From Gammaproteobacteria bacterium (lineage in GTDB: Bacteria > Pseudomonadota > Gammaproteobacteria > Legionellales > Legionellaceae), in NCBI GenBank assembly GCA_030427555.1, contig JAUIBC010000006.1, positions 1 through 36,459 on the forward strand: a stretch of 36,459 nt of DNA, given 5' to 3'. The notes beneath the pieces were generated by a model that had not been told where the DNA came from, did no database searches, and was given only the letters and a program-made list of their open reading frames with translations. How positions within the stretch are numbered: the first letter of the stretch is position 1; each line of letters opens with the position of its first letter. Shown piece after piece: positions 15,199-24,071 of this stretch. A program made the translations under genes and the position numbers.

Positions 15199-17502
15199 TT
15201 AACTGCCAAATGGAAGAGTTAGAGGAGTTCCCCTAAAACTAAAGCTCCATTTATTAGCTTTAGTAGAGCTTTTATTATCTTTAGTAGAGTTTGCTGATGA
15301 TGAAAAAAAGGTATGCTTTGGGGGTTTTTCTTGGCTGGATTTTATTCCTTTATTTGGAATTGTATTTGGATTTTCGTCTGACGTTGAAAACATTTTATGT
15401 ATTCCACGAAAACCAAATACTAATGCCATTCCCCCAGAAAATATAGAGGATGTTAGTGTTAACCACCATTCTTCGCCGTGACGCGGTCTTCCCAAAGTAC
15501 ATTCCCCAATATTTTTTTCTGCTTTAGTTTGACCTGAGCATACTAAGCGAAAAACTTCAGAGTACTCTTCTTCAAATAAATCTGGTGGTTTACTAATTAT
15601 TCGCTGTTCGATTTCTTGTCTTTGTGCCTTTAAATTTTCATACGACTCAGCTAAATTATTGATATCGATTTCTGGAATAGTAATATCATCTATTGGTTGC
15701 TCTTTCTTTTTATATTCTTGATAACTTTGCATATAACGATAAATTGATCTTATCATTGCAGCAAACCCTATAACAGTCATACTTATTATAAATGCCGGAG
15801 GACAAGCTGTCCCTGTAAGCAACATAATAAATACTCCCATAAACATAAGGCTTGATATAACGCCCTGTGTCGACAAACCATTTCTTAGGCCTTTTAAAAA
15901 GGCCTCTGTTGAAGAAATACTAATTTTAGACGCTAACTTCTTTTGTTGATTCGCATATTCTTGGAGAGATGCTCTGAGTCGTGGTAATAATTCTTTTAGC
16001 CTTTCATCATCTTCTTTTTCTAATGCTATTTCTATTTCTCTACATAGAATATTGCTTTCGGTTTTATATAAATTTAAATTTATTTCAATTTGGCTAATAT
16101 CAAAAACTTTTTGATAATTGTATTCTTCATAAATTCTTCCAATTAAGCATACAGCTATCATTATTGCAGACATTGCAATCATAGCGATAAATGCTGCTGG
16201 ATTAAAAAATGCAAGAAATAGTACCCCGATATAAAAATAAGCACTATCAAATAATGCAGACAATATAACGCAGAAATAAAAGAAAAATATTCGACTTTTC
16301 GATATTTTTTTATGTTCTTTTTTTCCTTTTATAATATCCCACTCGGCAAGATCAATACCTAATTCCCCCTTGAAATTAACCGTTCTTGCTACTTCTTCTA
16401 TCTGATGACTATAAAGATTAAGCGCTCTTTTATTATTTATTTCATTTTTTATTACTTTAATAAAATATTTACTTCTTGGATCTATTTTATCTTGGCCCTT
16501 ATCATCAATTTGGCGTAATCTTTGTTCCTCATCCAAACTACTATCAGTTAAAAAAATTAACGAATTTTTATATTGTGTATAATCTTCTGGGATTTTTTCT
16601 AAAAAATATAATTTTTTAAAATTCTCGTCGATAAATTCTGGTGCAATACGAAAACGTATGTTATCACTTTGGAATTGTTGAACTTGCTCAGATATATTGA
16701 TTCTTTGTTCAGATGGTAAACCCAGATCTTTTGCAACTCCAGCATGGTCAACATGATATATAGTACAACTAGCACCTTCTGGCACATAAACCAAAGATTT
16801 TTTTAATTTTGCTAAATCTTTAGGCTCGGTTGGCATTTCTATACGAAATTTTAACACATACCCTTCTTCGAGTATTTGAAGCGAAGTCTTACGATTATCA
16901 GATTGCTCTTGCTTGCGAAAATTACGCATTGTACGCAAAGTAATTCGATTTATTACCGATAATCCTGCAACGACTATTGATAATGGAAATAATATTTTTA
17001 AAATTAAGCCCTTATGACTAGCCATAAAGCGGAAAATCATATTAAGTACGCTACGCATGCCTTTGTATGCCCATTTAATTCCTTGTAGAATATCCCTTAA
17101 ATATGGTGCAAGTACTTTAGCAAAAAAATACTTATATTTATTGGTTTTTAAATCAGGGCTTTCAAGAAAATAGGCGCCTAATACTTGAGTTAGGGCTAAA
17201 GGGATACCTATTCCAATTATGATTAGTAGGTCTGGTAATGATTGTAAACTATTATGCAAATCATCCGAAGCTCCACTATCACTTCGTTGATAATATGAAT
17301 CTATTAATGAGAAATATAATTTTATATTGCCAAATAAGAAACTTAATGAGTCTTCAATTGCGTAAATAATGCGGCAAATCAGATAGAAAGTACTGTGCTT
17401 AATGGTACTTTCAGTGAGCTCAGGAGGACTTAAACCATAATGCTCTAACAAAGCGCGGTATCGAGCTATATATTGGTCGTAATGCTCTTTTTGTTCAGTC
17501 AT
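15199..17502 (-). CDS. Large multi-spanning membrane protein of unknown function
   Basis: A 767-residue protein that I do not recognise. It has no signal peptide. Hydrophobic segments lie near residues 90-112, 166-190, 405-460 (two or three helices), 558-600 (two helices) and 690-705. A polar region of about 200 residues (200-395) separates the early and middle membrane segments. A long charged helix with coiled-coil character lies between membrane segments (about 475-545). The C-terminal 65 residues are Ser/Lys/Asn-rich and disordered-looking. Cytoplasmic N-terminus, paired hydrophobic hairpins and charged helices recall membrane-inserting effectors or lineage-specific inner-membrane proteins of Legionellales, but nothing in the sequence proves secretion. 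A consensus-like promoter precedes it. Confidence 0.75.
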   Translation of the reverse strand: MTEQKEHYDQYIARYRALLEHYGLSPPELTESTIKHSTFYLICRIIYAIEDSLSFLFGNIKLYFSLIDSYYQRSDSGASDDLHNSLQSLPDLLIIIGIGIPLALTQVLGAYFLESPDLKTNKYKYFFAKVLAPYLRDILQGIKWAYKGMRSVLNMIFRFMASHKGLILKILFPLSIVVAGLSVINRITLRTMRNFRKQEQSDNRKTSLQILEEGYVLKFRIEMPTEPKDLAKLKKSLVYVPEGASCTIYHVDHAGVAKDLGLPSEQRINISEQVQQFQSDNIRFRIAPEFIDENFKKLYFLEKIPEDYTQYKNSLIFLTDSSLDEEQRLRQIDDKGQDKIDPRSKYFIKVIKNEINNKRALNLYSHQIEEVARTVNFKGELGIDLAEWDIIKGKKEHKKISKSRIFFFYFCVILSALFDSAYFYIGVLFLAFFNPAAFIAMIAMSAIMIAVCLIGRIYEEYNYQKVFDISQIEINLNLYKTESNILCREIEIALEKEDDERLKELLPRLRASLQEYANQQKKLASKISISSTEAFLKGLRNGLSTQGVISSLMFMGVFIMLLTGTACPPAFIISMTVIGFAAMIRSIYRYMQSYQEYKKKEQPIDDITIPEIDINNLAESYENLKAQRQEIEQRIISKPPDLFEEEYSEVFRLVCSGQTKAEKNIGECTLGRPRHGEEWWLTLTSSIFSGGMALVFGFRGIHKMFSTSDENPNTIPNKGIKSSQEKPPKHTFFSSSANSTKDNKSSTKANKWSFSFRGTPLTLPFGS

Positions 17503-17539
17503 CTACAAGTTCGCAAACTATAAGCCATATATGACGCGA

Positions 17540-17568
17540 ATTGTACATAAAAACTAGACAAATATCAA
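17540..17568 (-). promoter_or_regulatory. Sigma-70 promoter for the 767-residue membrane protein
   Basis: On the minus strand, TTGATA (17568-17563) and TACAAT (17545-17540) are exactly 17 bases apart, each with one mismatch from consensus. They lie 38 bases upstream of the ATG at 17502. Confidence 0.6.
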
Positions 17569-17723
17569 GTATTTTTCATAGTGTTTTTTGATTGAGCATT
17601 TTCTAACGACAACAGCGAATTATAACATGCTCCTTTGTAAATAAATACTTTTTTTTTCGATATACGCCGATAAATTATTTTGTTAGGATTAATAGCATTC
17701 TATCTACTTTATTAGAGGGTGTA

Positions 17724-18254
17724 ATGCGTTGGTGGGCGTTTATTATTTTGTTTCTAGTTACAGCTTCTAATGCTATGGCGGCTAAAGAATTATCTATATA
17801 TGGTTATGTGGAAAAAGTAAAGTTACTAGATAATGATCTTTCTATTTCAGCCAAGCTTGATACCGGAGCTAAATCTGCTTCGCTAAATGCCATTAAAATC
17901 ACAGAAACTGAAATCGATAATAAACTTTATCTTAAGTTTTTAGTACCAACTGCAAAAGGCAATATTCCTTTTACCTGTGAATATGCTGGTAAAGTAAAAA
18001 TTAAACCACGTGAAGATGAGTCAAAAATACATTCTTTATTAAAAGGCACAATAAAACGCCCTGTTGTAAAGATGCATATCGAACTAAATGGTAAGGAGCG
18101 AGAAATTCTTGTTAATTTAACCAATAGAAAGCACTTTATTTATCCTCTATTGTTAGGAAGAGAAGCTATTATAGCCTTTGATGGAATAGTTGATCCAAGT
18201 ATGAGGTTTACAGTTAAACATAAAAATAACGTTAAAATTACGAGTGACCAATGA
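17724..18254 (+). CDS. Retropepsin-like 'ATP-dependent zinc protease' family protein
   Basis: A 176-residue secreted or periplasmic protein of the family annotated as ATP-dependent zinc protease (Pfam Zn_protease, RimB-like). The fold is that of a retroviral-type aspartic protease. A signal peptide covers about 1-19 (MRWWAFIILFLVTASNAMA/A). The active-site-like motif is D46-T-G-A in AKLDTGAKSASL. The conserved end LLLGREAIIAFDGIVDPSMRF follows the family pattern. Its stop overlaps the next gene by 4 bases, and that gene overlaps the ATP-grasp gene likewise, so the three are one coupled unit. This triad recurs across proteobacteria and was proposed to process or tag peptides; the substrate is not established. 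GAGGGTGTA precedes ATG. Confidence 0.88.
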   Translation: MRWWAFIILFLVTASNAMAAKELSIYGYVEKVKLLDNDLSISAKLDTGAKSASLNAIKITETEIDNKLYLKFLVPTAKGNIPFTCEYAGKVKIKPREDESKIHSLLKGTIKRPVVKMHIELNGKEREILVNLTNRKHFIYPLLLGREAIIAFDGIVDPSMRFTVKHKNNVKITSDQ

Positions 18255-19777
18255 AATCTAATAACCAACATATATATGGGTTAATTTTTGTCCTTCTTTT
18301 TTTAGGTTTGGGAGTTTTTTTCTATAGATACATGGTATTGGAAGTTCCTCTTACTGATACAGAAACAGTTACTAGCTGGATGGTAGAAGCCAATTTGCAA
18401 TTTTCTCCAGATAAAAGCTCATCTGTTAAGGCAAGCTTTATTATTCCTTATCAACCACCATATTTAGCAATAATTGATGAATATTTTGTTGCGCAACATT
18501 ATGGAATTACTACTAACTTAAGTGGATATAACCGGCGCGCCACCTGGTCTTTACGTAGAAGTAATGGTCGACCACAATCTCTATATTATCGCGCAATAAT
18601 TAGAGAAGCGGATAACCATAGTCCACATTTACTAAATCCACCTCACATTAAAATTCAGCATCTTGAAGATAAAGAACAAATGGCAGTAAATACCATTATC
18701 GATAAAGCGCGCCAATCTTCTGTTGATGTGCAAACATTCGCTCAAGCAACACTAAAAGAATTAAATCGAAAAAATGGTAATGTTAAATTATTGGTAAAAC
18801 AATATGACGAAAATAATATTATTAACGCTGCAATCTTGATTTTAAATAATGCTAGAATTTTTGCAATGCCGGTCAAAGGTATTCATCTGGCCCAAAAAAA
18901 TAGAGTTATATTTAATTCTTTATTGGCTGTTTACAATGGTAAAGAATGGTTTTATCTAAATCCACGCACAGGCTCTTCCGGATTACCAAAAAACTTTTTG
19001 GTTTGGGAGTATGGTGATGAGGCAATGTTTGATGTGATAGGTGGGAAAAAACCTAGTTTTTCTATTACCGTATCGCCAACCCCTATAAATGCTTTAAGTA
19101 TCGCTAAAGCACGCGGCGTACAATCAGACTCACAGTTACTACGATTCTCTTTATTGCAGTTGCCAGTGTATGTTCAAGAAACATATAAAGTTCTACTTAT
19201 GATACCTATCGGGGCATTTATAATACTTCTATTACGTAACTTTATTGGGCTAAAAACTTTTGGTACATTTATGCCAGTGTTAATAGCGTTAGCTTTTCGT
19301 GAGACGCATTTAATATGGGGAATAATATTATTTACCATAATTGTCTCACTCGGATTACTAGTCAGATTTTATCTTGAAAAACTTAGAATGTTATTAGTGC
19401 CAAGGCTTGCTTCAATTTTAACAGTTGTAGTGATTTTAATGATTTTTATTAGTATATTAAGTCATAATTTAAATCTTGAATTAGGCTTATCTGTTGCCTT
19501 ATTCCCAATGGTTATATTGACAATGACTATAGAGCGCATGTGTGTTACATGGGACGAGCGTGGTGCCTATGAAGCGATTACATCTGGCGTTGGGAGTATG
19601 GCCGCAGCTGTTGTGTCTTTTTGGGTTATGAATTATAAACCGTTACAATATTTAATTTTTGCTTTTCCAGAGCTGTTACTGGTTTTATTGGCATTAATTA
19701 TATTCTTTGGCCAATATCGAGGATATAGGTTCTTCGAGTTGTTTAGATTTAAAGCTCTATCTCAAGTTAAGTCATGA
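18251..19777 (+). CDS. Inactive transglutaminase fused to seven transmembrane helices
   Basis: A 508-residue inner-membrane protein. The N-terminus is a membrane anchor (about 9-28, IYGLIFVLLFLGLGVFFY). The periplasmic region (30-300) corresponds to the inactive transglutaminase-like domain, named for loss of the catalytic Cys-His-Asp triad. Helices lie from about 312 to 500 (VLLMIPIGAFIILLL, FGTFMPVLIALAF, LIWGIILFTIIVSLGLLV and others). The region starting FIGLKTFGTFMPVLIALAFRET is diagnostic of this family. The gene overlaps its neighbours by 4 bases at both ends, between the retropepsin-like protein and the ATP-grasp ligase. It may bring a periplasmic substrate to the cytoplasmic ligase, but this is inference. 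Confidence 0.88.
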   Translation: MKSNNQHIYGLIFVLLFLGLGVFFYRYMVLEVPLTDTETVTSWMVEANLQFSPDKSSSVKASFIIPYQPPYLAIIDEYFVAQHYGITTNLSGYNRRATWSLRRSNGRPQSLYYRAIIREADNHSPHLLNPPHIKIQHLEDKEQMAVNTIIDKARQSSVDVQTFAQATLKELNRKNGNVKLLVKQYDENNIINAAILILNNARIFAMPVKGIHLAQKNRVIFNSLLAVYNGKEWFYLNPRTGSSGLPKNFLVWEYGDEAMFDVIGGKKPSFSITVSPTPINALSIAKARGVQSDSQLLRFSLLQLPVYVQETYKVLLMIPIGAFIILLLRNFIGLKTFGTFMPVLIALAFRETHLIWGIILFTIIVSLGLLVRFYLEKLRMLLVPRLASILTVVVILMIFISILSHNLNLELGLSVALFPMVILTMTIERMCVTWDERGAYEAITSGVGSMAAAVVSFWVMNYKPLQYLIFAFPELLLVLLALIIFFGQYRGYRFFELFRFKALSQVKS

Positions 19778-20721
19778 TTAAAACATTACGCAATTTACAT
19801 GCATCAGGAGTTTTAAGTATGAATAGGCGTAATGCAGATTATGTTTTACGCTATAATGAACGTAAACTATACCCCTTGGTTGATGATAAATTGCGCACAA
19901 AACAATTAGCATTAAACTCATCAATTGCTGTTCCAGAATTATATGAAATAATAGATACAGAGCATCAAATTAAAAAAATTGGACAGACACTTAGTAATTA
20001 TTCTGATTTCGTTATCAAACCAGCGCGTGGTTATGGCGGAGATGGAATTTTAGTTATTACGAATAGCGTTATTGATCGTTATCGCCAAATTAATGGTAAA
20101 TTATTAACTAGCAAAGAGTTAGGATATCATTTATCGTGCTTACTTTCAGGCGCATATAGCATTGGTAATCATCCAGATTTTGCCATAATCGAAAGACGAG
20201 TTGTTGTTGACCCAGTTTTTTCCCAAGTAAGTTATGAAGGCGTGCCTGACATTCGTATTATTACTTTACTAGGCTATCCAGCAATGGCTATGCTACGCTT
20301 ACCAACAAGACAATCAGAAGGACGCGCTAATCTTCATCAAGGAGCAATTGGAGTTGGCATAGATATTAGTTCTGGAATAACTTTGCGTGGGGTTTATCAT
20401 AACGATATTATAGATTGTCATCCAGATACAATGAACTCGATAAGTAAAATTCAAATTCCATATTGGGATGAAATATTAAAAATTGCTGCAAGTTGTTATG
20501 AATTAACCGGCTTAGGTTACCTTGGGGTAGATATAGTAATCGACAAAGAGCAAGGCCCATTAATGCTCGAACTCAATGCTCGCCCAGGATTAAATATACA
20601 AATAGCTAACTGTGAGGGCGCCCTGCATCGTTACCATGTTATAGAAAAAAGAGTTGAATTAGGTAAAGAATCGATTGAAGGTCGAGTCGAATTTAGTAAA
20701 TTAATTAATACAAAGACGTAA
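19774..20721 (+). CDS. Alpha-L-glutamate ligase-like (RimK-type ATP-grasp) protein
   Basis: A 315-residue cytoplasmic ATP-grasp enzyme, the third member of the coupled triad. The N-terminal MNRRNADYVLRYNERKLYPLVDDK block is the family signature. ATP-grasp elements follow: VIKPARGYGGDGILVI (ATP-binding lysine and glycine loop), RVVVDP, and the metal-binding end GPLMLELNARPGLNIQIAN. RimK-type enzymes add glutamate or related amino acids to carboxyl groups of proteins or small molecules. The acceptor here is unknown, and the physical link to a periplasmic protease-like protein and a 7TM protein suggests an envelope peptide substrate. The ATG overlaps the previous stop. Confidence 0.9.
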   Translation: MIKTLRNLHASGVLSMNRRNADYVLRYNERKLYPLVDDKLRTKQLALNSSIAVPELYEIIDTEHQIKKIGQTLSNYSDFVIKPARGYGGDGILVITNSVIDRYRQINGKLLTSKELGYHLSCLLSGAYSIGNHPDFAIIERRVVVDPVFSQVSYEGVPDIRIITLLGYPAMAMLRLPTRQSEGRANLHQGAIGVGIDISSGITLRGVYHNDIIDCHPDTMNSISKIQIPYWDEILKIAASCYELTGLGYLGVDIVIDKEQGPLMLELNARPGLNIQIANCEGALHRYHVIEKRVELGKESIEGRVEFSKLINTKT

Positions 20722-20781
20722 AATAACACCAATTTATTCATAAGTGACTCGCTTATAACATAAACCTCTATAATTAGTTTC

Positions 20782-20813
20782 TCTGTACATGACAAAAAAC
20801 TGTCATGTACAGA
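20782..20813. terminator. Strong hairpin after the ATP-grasp triad
   Basis: TCTGTACATGACA (20782-20794) and TGTCATGTACAGA (20801-20813) form a perfect 13-base stem with a 6-base loop AAAAAC, 60 bases after the ligase stop. No U-run follows on the plus strand. It could be a terminator, a processing or stability element, or an operator for the promoter 60 bases downstream. Confidence 0.5.
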
Positions 20814-20875
20814 TAATGAGTTTATAGATATCAATAGACCTTAAATTGTAGGAAATTCTTAAGCAAACCATATTA

Positions 20876-20904
20876 TTGAGAATAGATTGTATATTATGTA
20901 AAAT
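20876..20904 (+). promoter_or_regulatory. Sigma-70 promoter for the GDP-fucose operon
   Basis: TTGAGA (20876-20881) and TAAAAT (20899-20904) are separated by exactly 17 bases, one mismatch in each box. The start site would be about 28 bases upstream of ATG 20938, the first gene of a four-gene run. Confidence 0.55.
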
Positions 20905-20937
20905 GGCATAATTCGATAACCCCTGAGTATATTACTT

Positions 20938-22002
20938 ATGTATGATTTTGCTCTTCTTGAGAAAACACGAGCAGGTAGTGAATTTGATAATATGTATTTA
21001 TTATCGCAACAAAGAGAAGAATTACGGAAAACTAAACCATATTACGGACTTACTATTTTGCAAAATGTGCCATTAACTATATCTACTATCTTCAAGATTG
21101 AAGCATTAGCTTTGGGTGGCGCAGAGGTTACTTCTTATGCATCTAGTGTTATCCCTGCTGATCCTAAAGCAGTTTCTTTGTTACGCCAAGCTAATTTTAC
21201 TGTAACAGATGTACTAAAGTTTAGCGATAGATTTGATTTCCATCTAGACTGTTGCGCTGAATTAGTAAATATTAAAAAGCCTCGCATTGGTGCGGTTGAA
21301 TTAACTCAATCTGGGAGCATGATTTATCAGCAAGCTAATTTAGATTATCCAATTATCTCTGTTGATGACTCCAAAATAAAAGTACTTGAGACTTTCCTAG
21401 GTACAGGAGATGGTCTTACTCGAGCTTTAGATACTAAAATTGGGATGATTAAGTCTGGTAAACCTTTTGTAGTATTTGGTAATGGTAAAGTTGGCAAAGG
21501 TATTATTTACGCTTTGCAAAAATTCACTAATGATATAACTGTAGTCGCATTAGAAGAAAGTTTTACTAATAAAAAACCTGGAATAAAATATATCAGCGCA
21601 ACTAATACCGACGCTATTAAAGCAGCAATTGCTAATTGCTTTGCAGTTATAACAGCAACTGGCAAACAGCATTTGATGTCCAAAATATATAATTTTAAAA
21701 AAACAGATTTTGGCGATGCCATTTTAATTAACATGGGTGCTGAAGATGAGTATGGACCTAATTTTAATGATAATGACGTTGAGTTTCTGAAAAAACCTTT
21801 TAATTTTTCTTTAGAAATGCCAACAGCATTACGCTATTTAGATCCTATTTTTTATGCGCATAATATTTCTATAGATTTAATTTTAGCTAATCAAGCATTT
21901 AATGGTTATAATCCATTTCCAAATGATCTAGCTAACAAAATTATTAATAATTGGCGAACTATTTATCAAGAGCCTGTTGAAGAGGCCCTTTTATCTTTTT
22001 AA
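20938..22002 (+). CDS. Divergent adenosylhomocysteinase-like protein, catalytic residues mostly replaced
   Basis: 354 residues; it aligns by eye with S-adenosylhomocysteine hydrolase (430-470 residues). The NAD-binding core is clear: GTGDGLTRALD then VVFGNGKVGKGIIYAL (glycine motif at 181-188), matching YGCRESLIDGI...VAGYGDVGKGCAQAL. The catalytic set is not kept. The His of the N-terminal L-H-M motif is Gln42. LDDGGD becomes LDCCAEL (103-109). SEETTTG becomes VELTQSG (about 120-126). In the NDS..KSKFDN segment only the Lys (K148) remains. The C-terminal part ending in K-x-D-H-Y-R-Y is absent. It probably binds a dinucleotide but is unlikely to be a normal SAH hydrolase. gmd follows after 17 bases, suggesting a role linked to nucleotide sugars or glycans. 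ATG is used; the ribosome site is weak. Confidence 0.8.
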   Translation: MYDFALLEKTRAGSEFDNMYLLSQQREELRKTKPYYGLTILQNVPLTISTIFKIEALALGGAEVTSYASSVIPADPKAVSLLRQANFTVTDVLKFSDRFDFHLDCCAELVNIKKPRIGAVELTQSGSMIYQQANLDYPIISVDDSKIKVLETFLGTGDGLTRALDTKIGMIKSGKPFVVFGNGKVGKGIIYALQKFTNDITVVALEESFTNKKPGIKYISATNTDAIKAAIANCFAVITATGKQHLMSKIYNFKKTDFGDAILINMGAEDEYGPNFNDNDVEFLKKPFNFSLEMPTALRYLDPIFYAHNISIDLILANQAFNGYNPFPNDLANKIINNWRTIYQEPVEEALLSF

Positions 22003-22019
22003 ACAATTGAGAAACTAAT

Positions 22020-23099
22020 ATGAAAACAGCATTAATTACTGGAATAACTGGGCAAGATGGAACATATTTAGCTGAGTTATTATTAGAAAAAGGCTATATT
22101 GTCCATGGAATCAAACGCAGAAGTTCTTTGTTTAATACGGATAGAATAGATCACCTTTATCAAGATCCTCATGTGTCGCATCGTAATTTTATTTTACATC
22201 ATGGTGATTTAACGGATTCTACAAATTTAATTCGCATAATAAAAGATGTTGCCCCAGATGAAATATATAATTTAGCAGCAATGAGTCATGTGGCTGTTAG
22301 CTTTGAAACACCAGAATATACTGCAAATGCCGATGCAATTGGTGCATTACGGATTCTTGAAGCAATTAGATTATTAGGTTTTGAAAAAAAGACTAAATTT
22401 TACCAAGCTTCTACTTCTGAATTATATGGCCTAGTTCAAGAAGTTCCACAAAAAGAAACGACTCCTTTTTATCCGCGTAGTCCATATGCCGTTGCAAAAT
22501 TATATGCTTATTGGATAACTGTTAACTATCGTGAAGCTTATGGCATATATGCTTGTAATGGTATTCTATTTAACCACGAAAGCCCGATCCGCGGTGAAAC
22601 TTTTGTAACGCGAAAAATTACTCGTGCTCTAGCAAGAATTAAATTAGGCTTGCAAGATTGCTTATACCTAGGAAATTTAGATGCAAAACGCGACTGGGGA
22701 CATGCCCGTGACTTTGTTGAGATGCAGTGGCTTATGTTACAACAAGATACACCTGAAGATTTTGTCATTGCAACAGGCCAACAATATAGTGTGCGTGATT
22801 TTGTAAATATTGCAGCGGAAGAAATTGATATGCAAATTACGTGGCAAGGCTCTGGTGTTGATGAAATAGGTATGGTTAATGGTAAAGTTATTGTAAGAGT
22901 TGACAAGCGCTATTTCCGTCCTGCTGAAGTTGAAACTTTACTTGGCGATCCAAGTAAAGCTAAAACCAAGCTTGGTTGGTCTCCAAAAACTACGTTTCGC
23001 GAACTAGTCTCGGAAATGATTCATGCTGATTTAAAAAGTGCTAAGCGTGATGAATTAGTAAAAGAACACGGATATGCTGTTTATGATTATCATGAATAA
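22020..23099 (+). CDS. gmd: GDP-mannose 4,6-dehydratase
   Basis: Converts GDP-D-mannose to GDP-4-keto-6-deoxymannose, the first step toward GDP-L-fucose. It is an extended short-chain dehydrogenase of 359 residues. The NADP motif is GITGQDG (8-14) and the catalytic residues are T132 and E134 (ASTSELYG) and Y156 and K160 (SPYAVAK), as in the E. coli enzyme. [16 protein letters not shown] and the [16 protein letters not shown] block are diagnostic. It lies 17 bases after the adenosylhomocysteinase-like gene and 12 before fcl, in one operon. Confidence 0.97.
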   Translation: MKTALITGITGQDGTYLAELLLEKGYIVHGIKRRSSLFNTDRIDHLYQDPHVSHRNFILHHGDLTDSTNLIRIIKDVAPDEIYNLAAMSHVAVSFETPEYTANADAIGALRILEAIRLLGFEKKTKFYQASTSELYGLVQEVPQKETTPFYPRSPYAVAKLYAYWITVNYREAYGIYACNGILFNHESPIRGETFVTRKITRALARIKLGLQDCLYLGNLDAKRDWGHARDFVEMQWLMLQQDTPEDFVIATGQQYSVRDFVNIAAEEIDMQITWQGSGVDEIGMVNGKVIVRVDKRYFRPAEVETLLGDPSKAKTKLGWSPKTTFRELVSEMIHADLKSAKRDELVKEHGYAVYDYHE

Positions 23100-23111
23100 G
23101 GAATATAAGAT

Positions 23112-24071
23112 ATGTCTTTAAAAATTTTTGTTGCCGGCCATAATGGCATGGTTGGCTCAGCTATCGTGCGTCGTTTAAAAAATGCGGGATATAACAATAT
23201 AATTGTCCGCAATAGAAGCGAGCTTGATTTAACTAATCAAGCAGCGGTACAAGATTTTCTTGAAATTGAAAAACCAGATTATATTTTTCTTGCTGCGGCA
23301 AGAGTCGGTGGTGTGCACGCAAATAATACTTATAGAGCTGAGTTTATTTATCAAAACTTAATGGTACAAACAAACGTTATTCATGGTGCTTGGCTTGCTG
23401 GCATCGATAAACTATTATTTTTAGGTTCAAGCTGTATATATCCACGTGCTTGCCCACAACCAATTATTGAAGATTATTTATTGTCATCAAGCCTTGAACC
23501 AACCAATGAGCCATACGCGGTTGCTAAAATTGCTGGGATTAAAATGTGTGAAAATTATAATCGTCAATATGGTACGAAATATGTAAGCGTCATGCCAACT
23601 AATTTATACGGACAAAACGATAATTATGATTTAAATAATAGTCACGTATTACCAGCATTTATTCGCAAAGCACACGAAGCAAAGCTACGTGGTGATGATA
23701 AATTTGTGGTTTGGGGTAGTGGCACGCCTATGCGAGAATTTTTATATGTTGATGACATGGCCGATGCTTGCGTATTTTTGATGGAAAAAGGCATCCATGA
23801 TGGTATTTTTAATATTGGGACCGGCGAAGATGTAACCATTCGTGAATTAGCCCATACGGTTATGGATGTAGTAGGATTTAAAGGTGAAATTATTTTTGAT
23901 TCCTCAAAGCCAGATGGTACTCCACGCAAGCTATTAAATGTTGATAAAATGAAAAAACTTGGTTGGACTGCAAAAACTAGTTTACGTGACGGCATTGCAG
24001 CAACATATGTTGATTTCTTAAATGAAAATAACAGGCACAATAAGAAAAATAAGGAAAATGCTGTAACATGA
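23112..24071 (+). CDS. fcl: GDP-L-fucose synthase
   Basis: Bifunctional epimerase/reductase that turns the Gmd product into GDP-L-fucose. The length is 319 residues. The N-terminal nucleotide motif is [10 protein letters not shown] (9-18). The catalytic residues are S107 and C108 (GSSCIYP) and Y135 and K139 ([10 protein letters not shown]). The fucose synthase markers [12 protein letters not shown] and [13 protein letters not shown] are present. It overlaps the following glycosyltransferase by 4 bases (ATGA). With gmd it supplies activated fucose, presumably for LPS or another surface glycan; the transferase genes, apart from the one adjacent, are not in the window. Confidence 0.97.
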   Translation: MSLKIFVAGHNGMVGSAIVRRLKNAGYNNIIVRNRSELDLTNQAAVQDFLEIEKPDYIFLAAARVGGVHANNTYRAEFIYQNLMVQTNVIHGAWLAGIDKLLFLGSSCIYPRACPQPIIEDYLLSSSLEPTNEPYAVAKIAGIKMCENYNRQYGTKYVSVMPTNLYGQNDNYDLNNSHVLPAFIRKAHEAKLRGDDKFVVWGSGTPMREFLYVDDMADACVFLMEKGIHDGIFNIGTGEDVTIRELAHTVMDVVGFKGEIIFDSSKPDGTPRKLLNVDKMKKLGWTAKTSLRDGIAATYVDFLNENNRHNKKNKENAVT

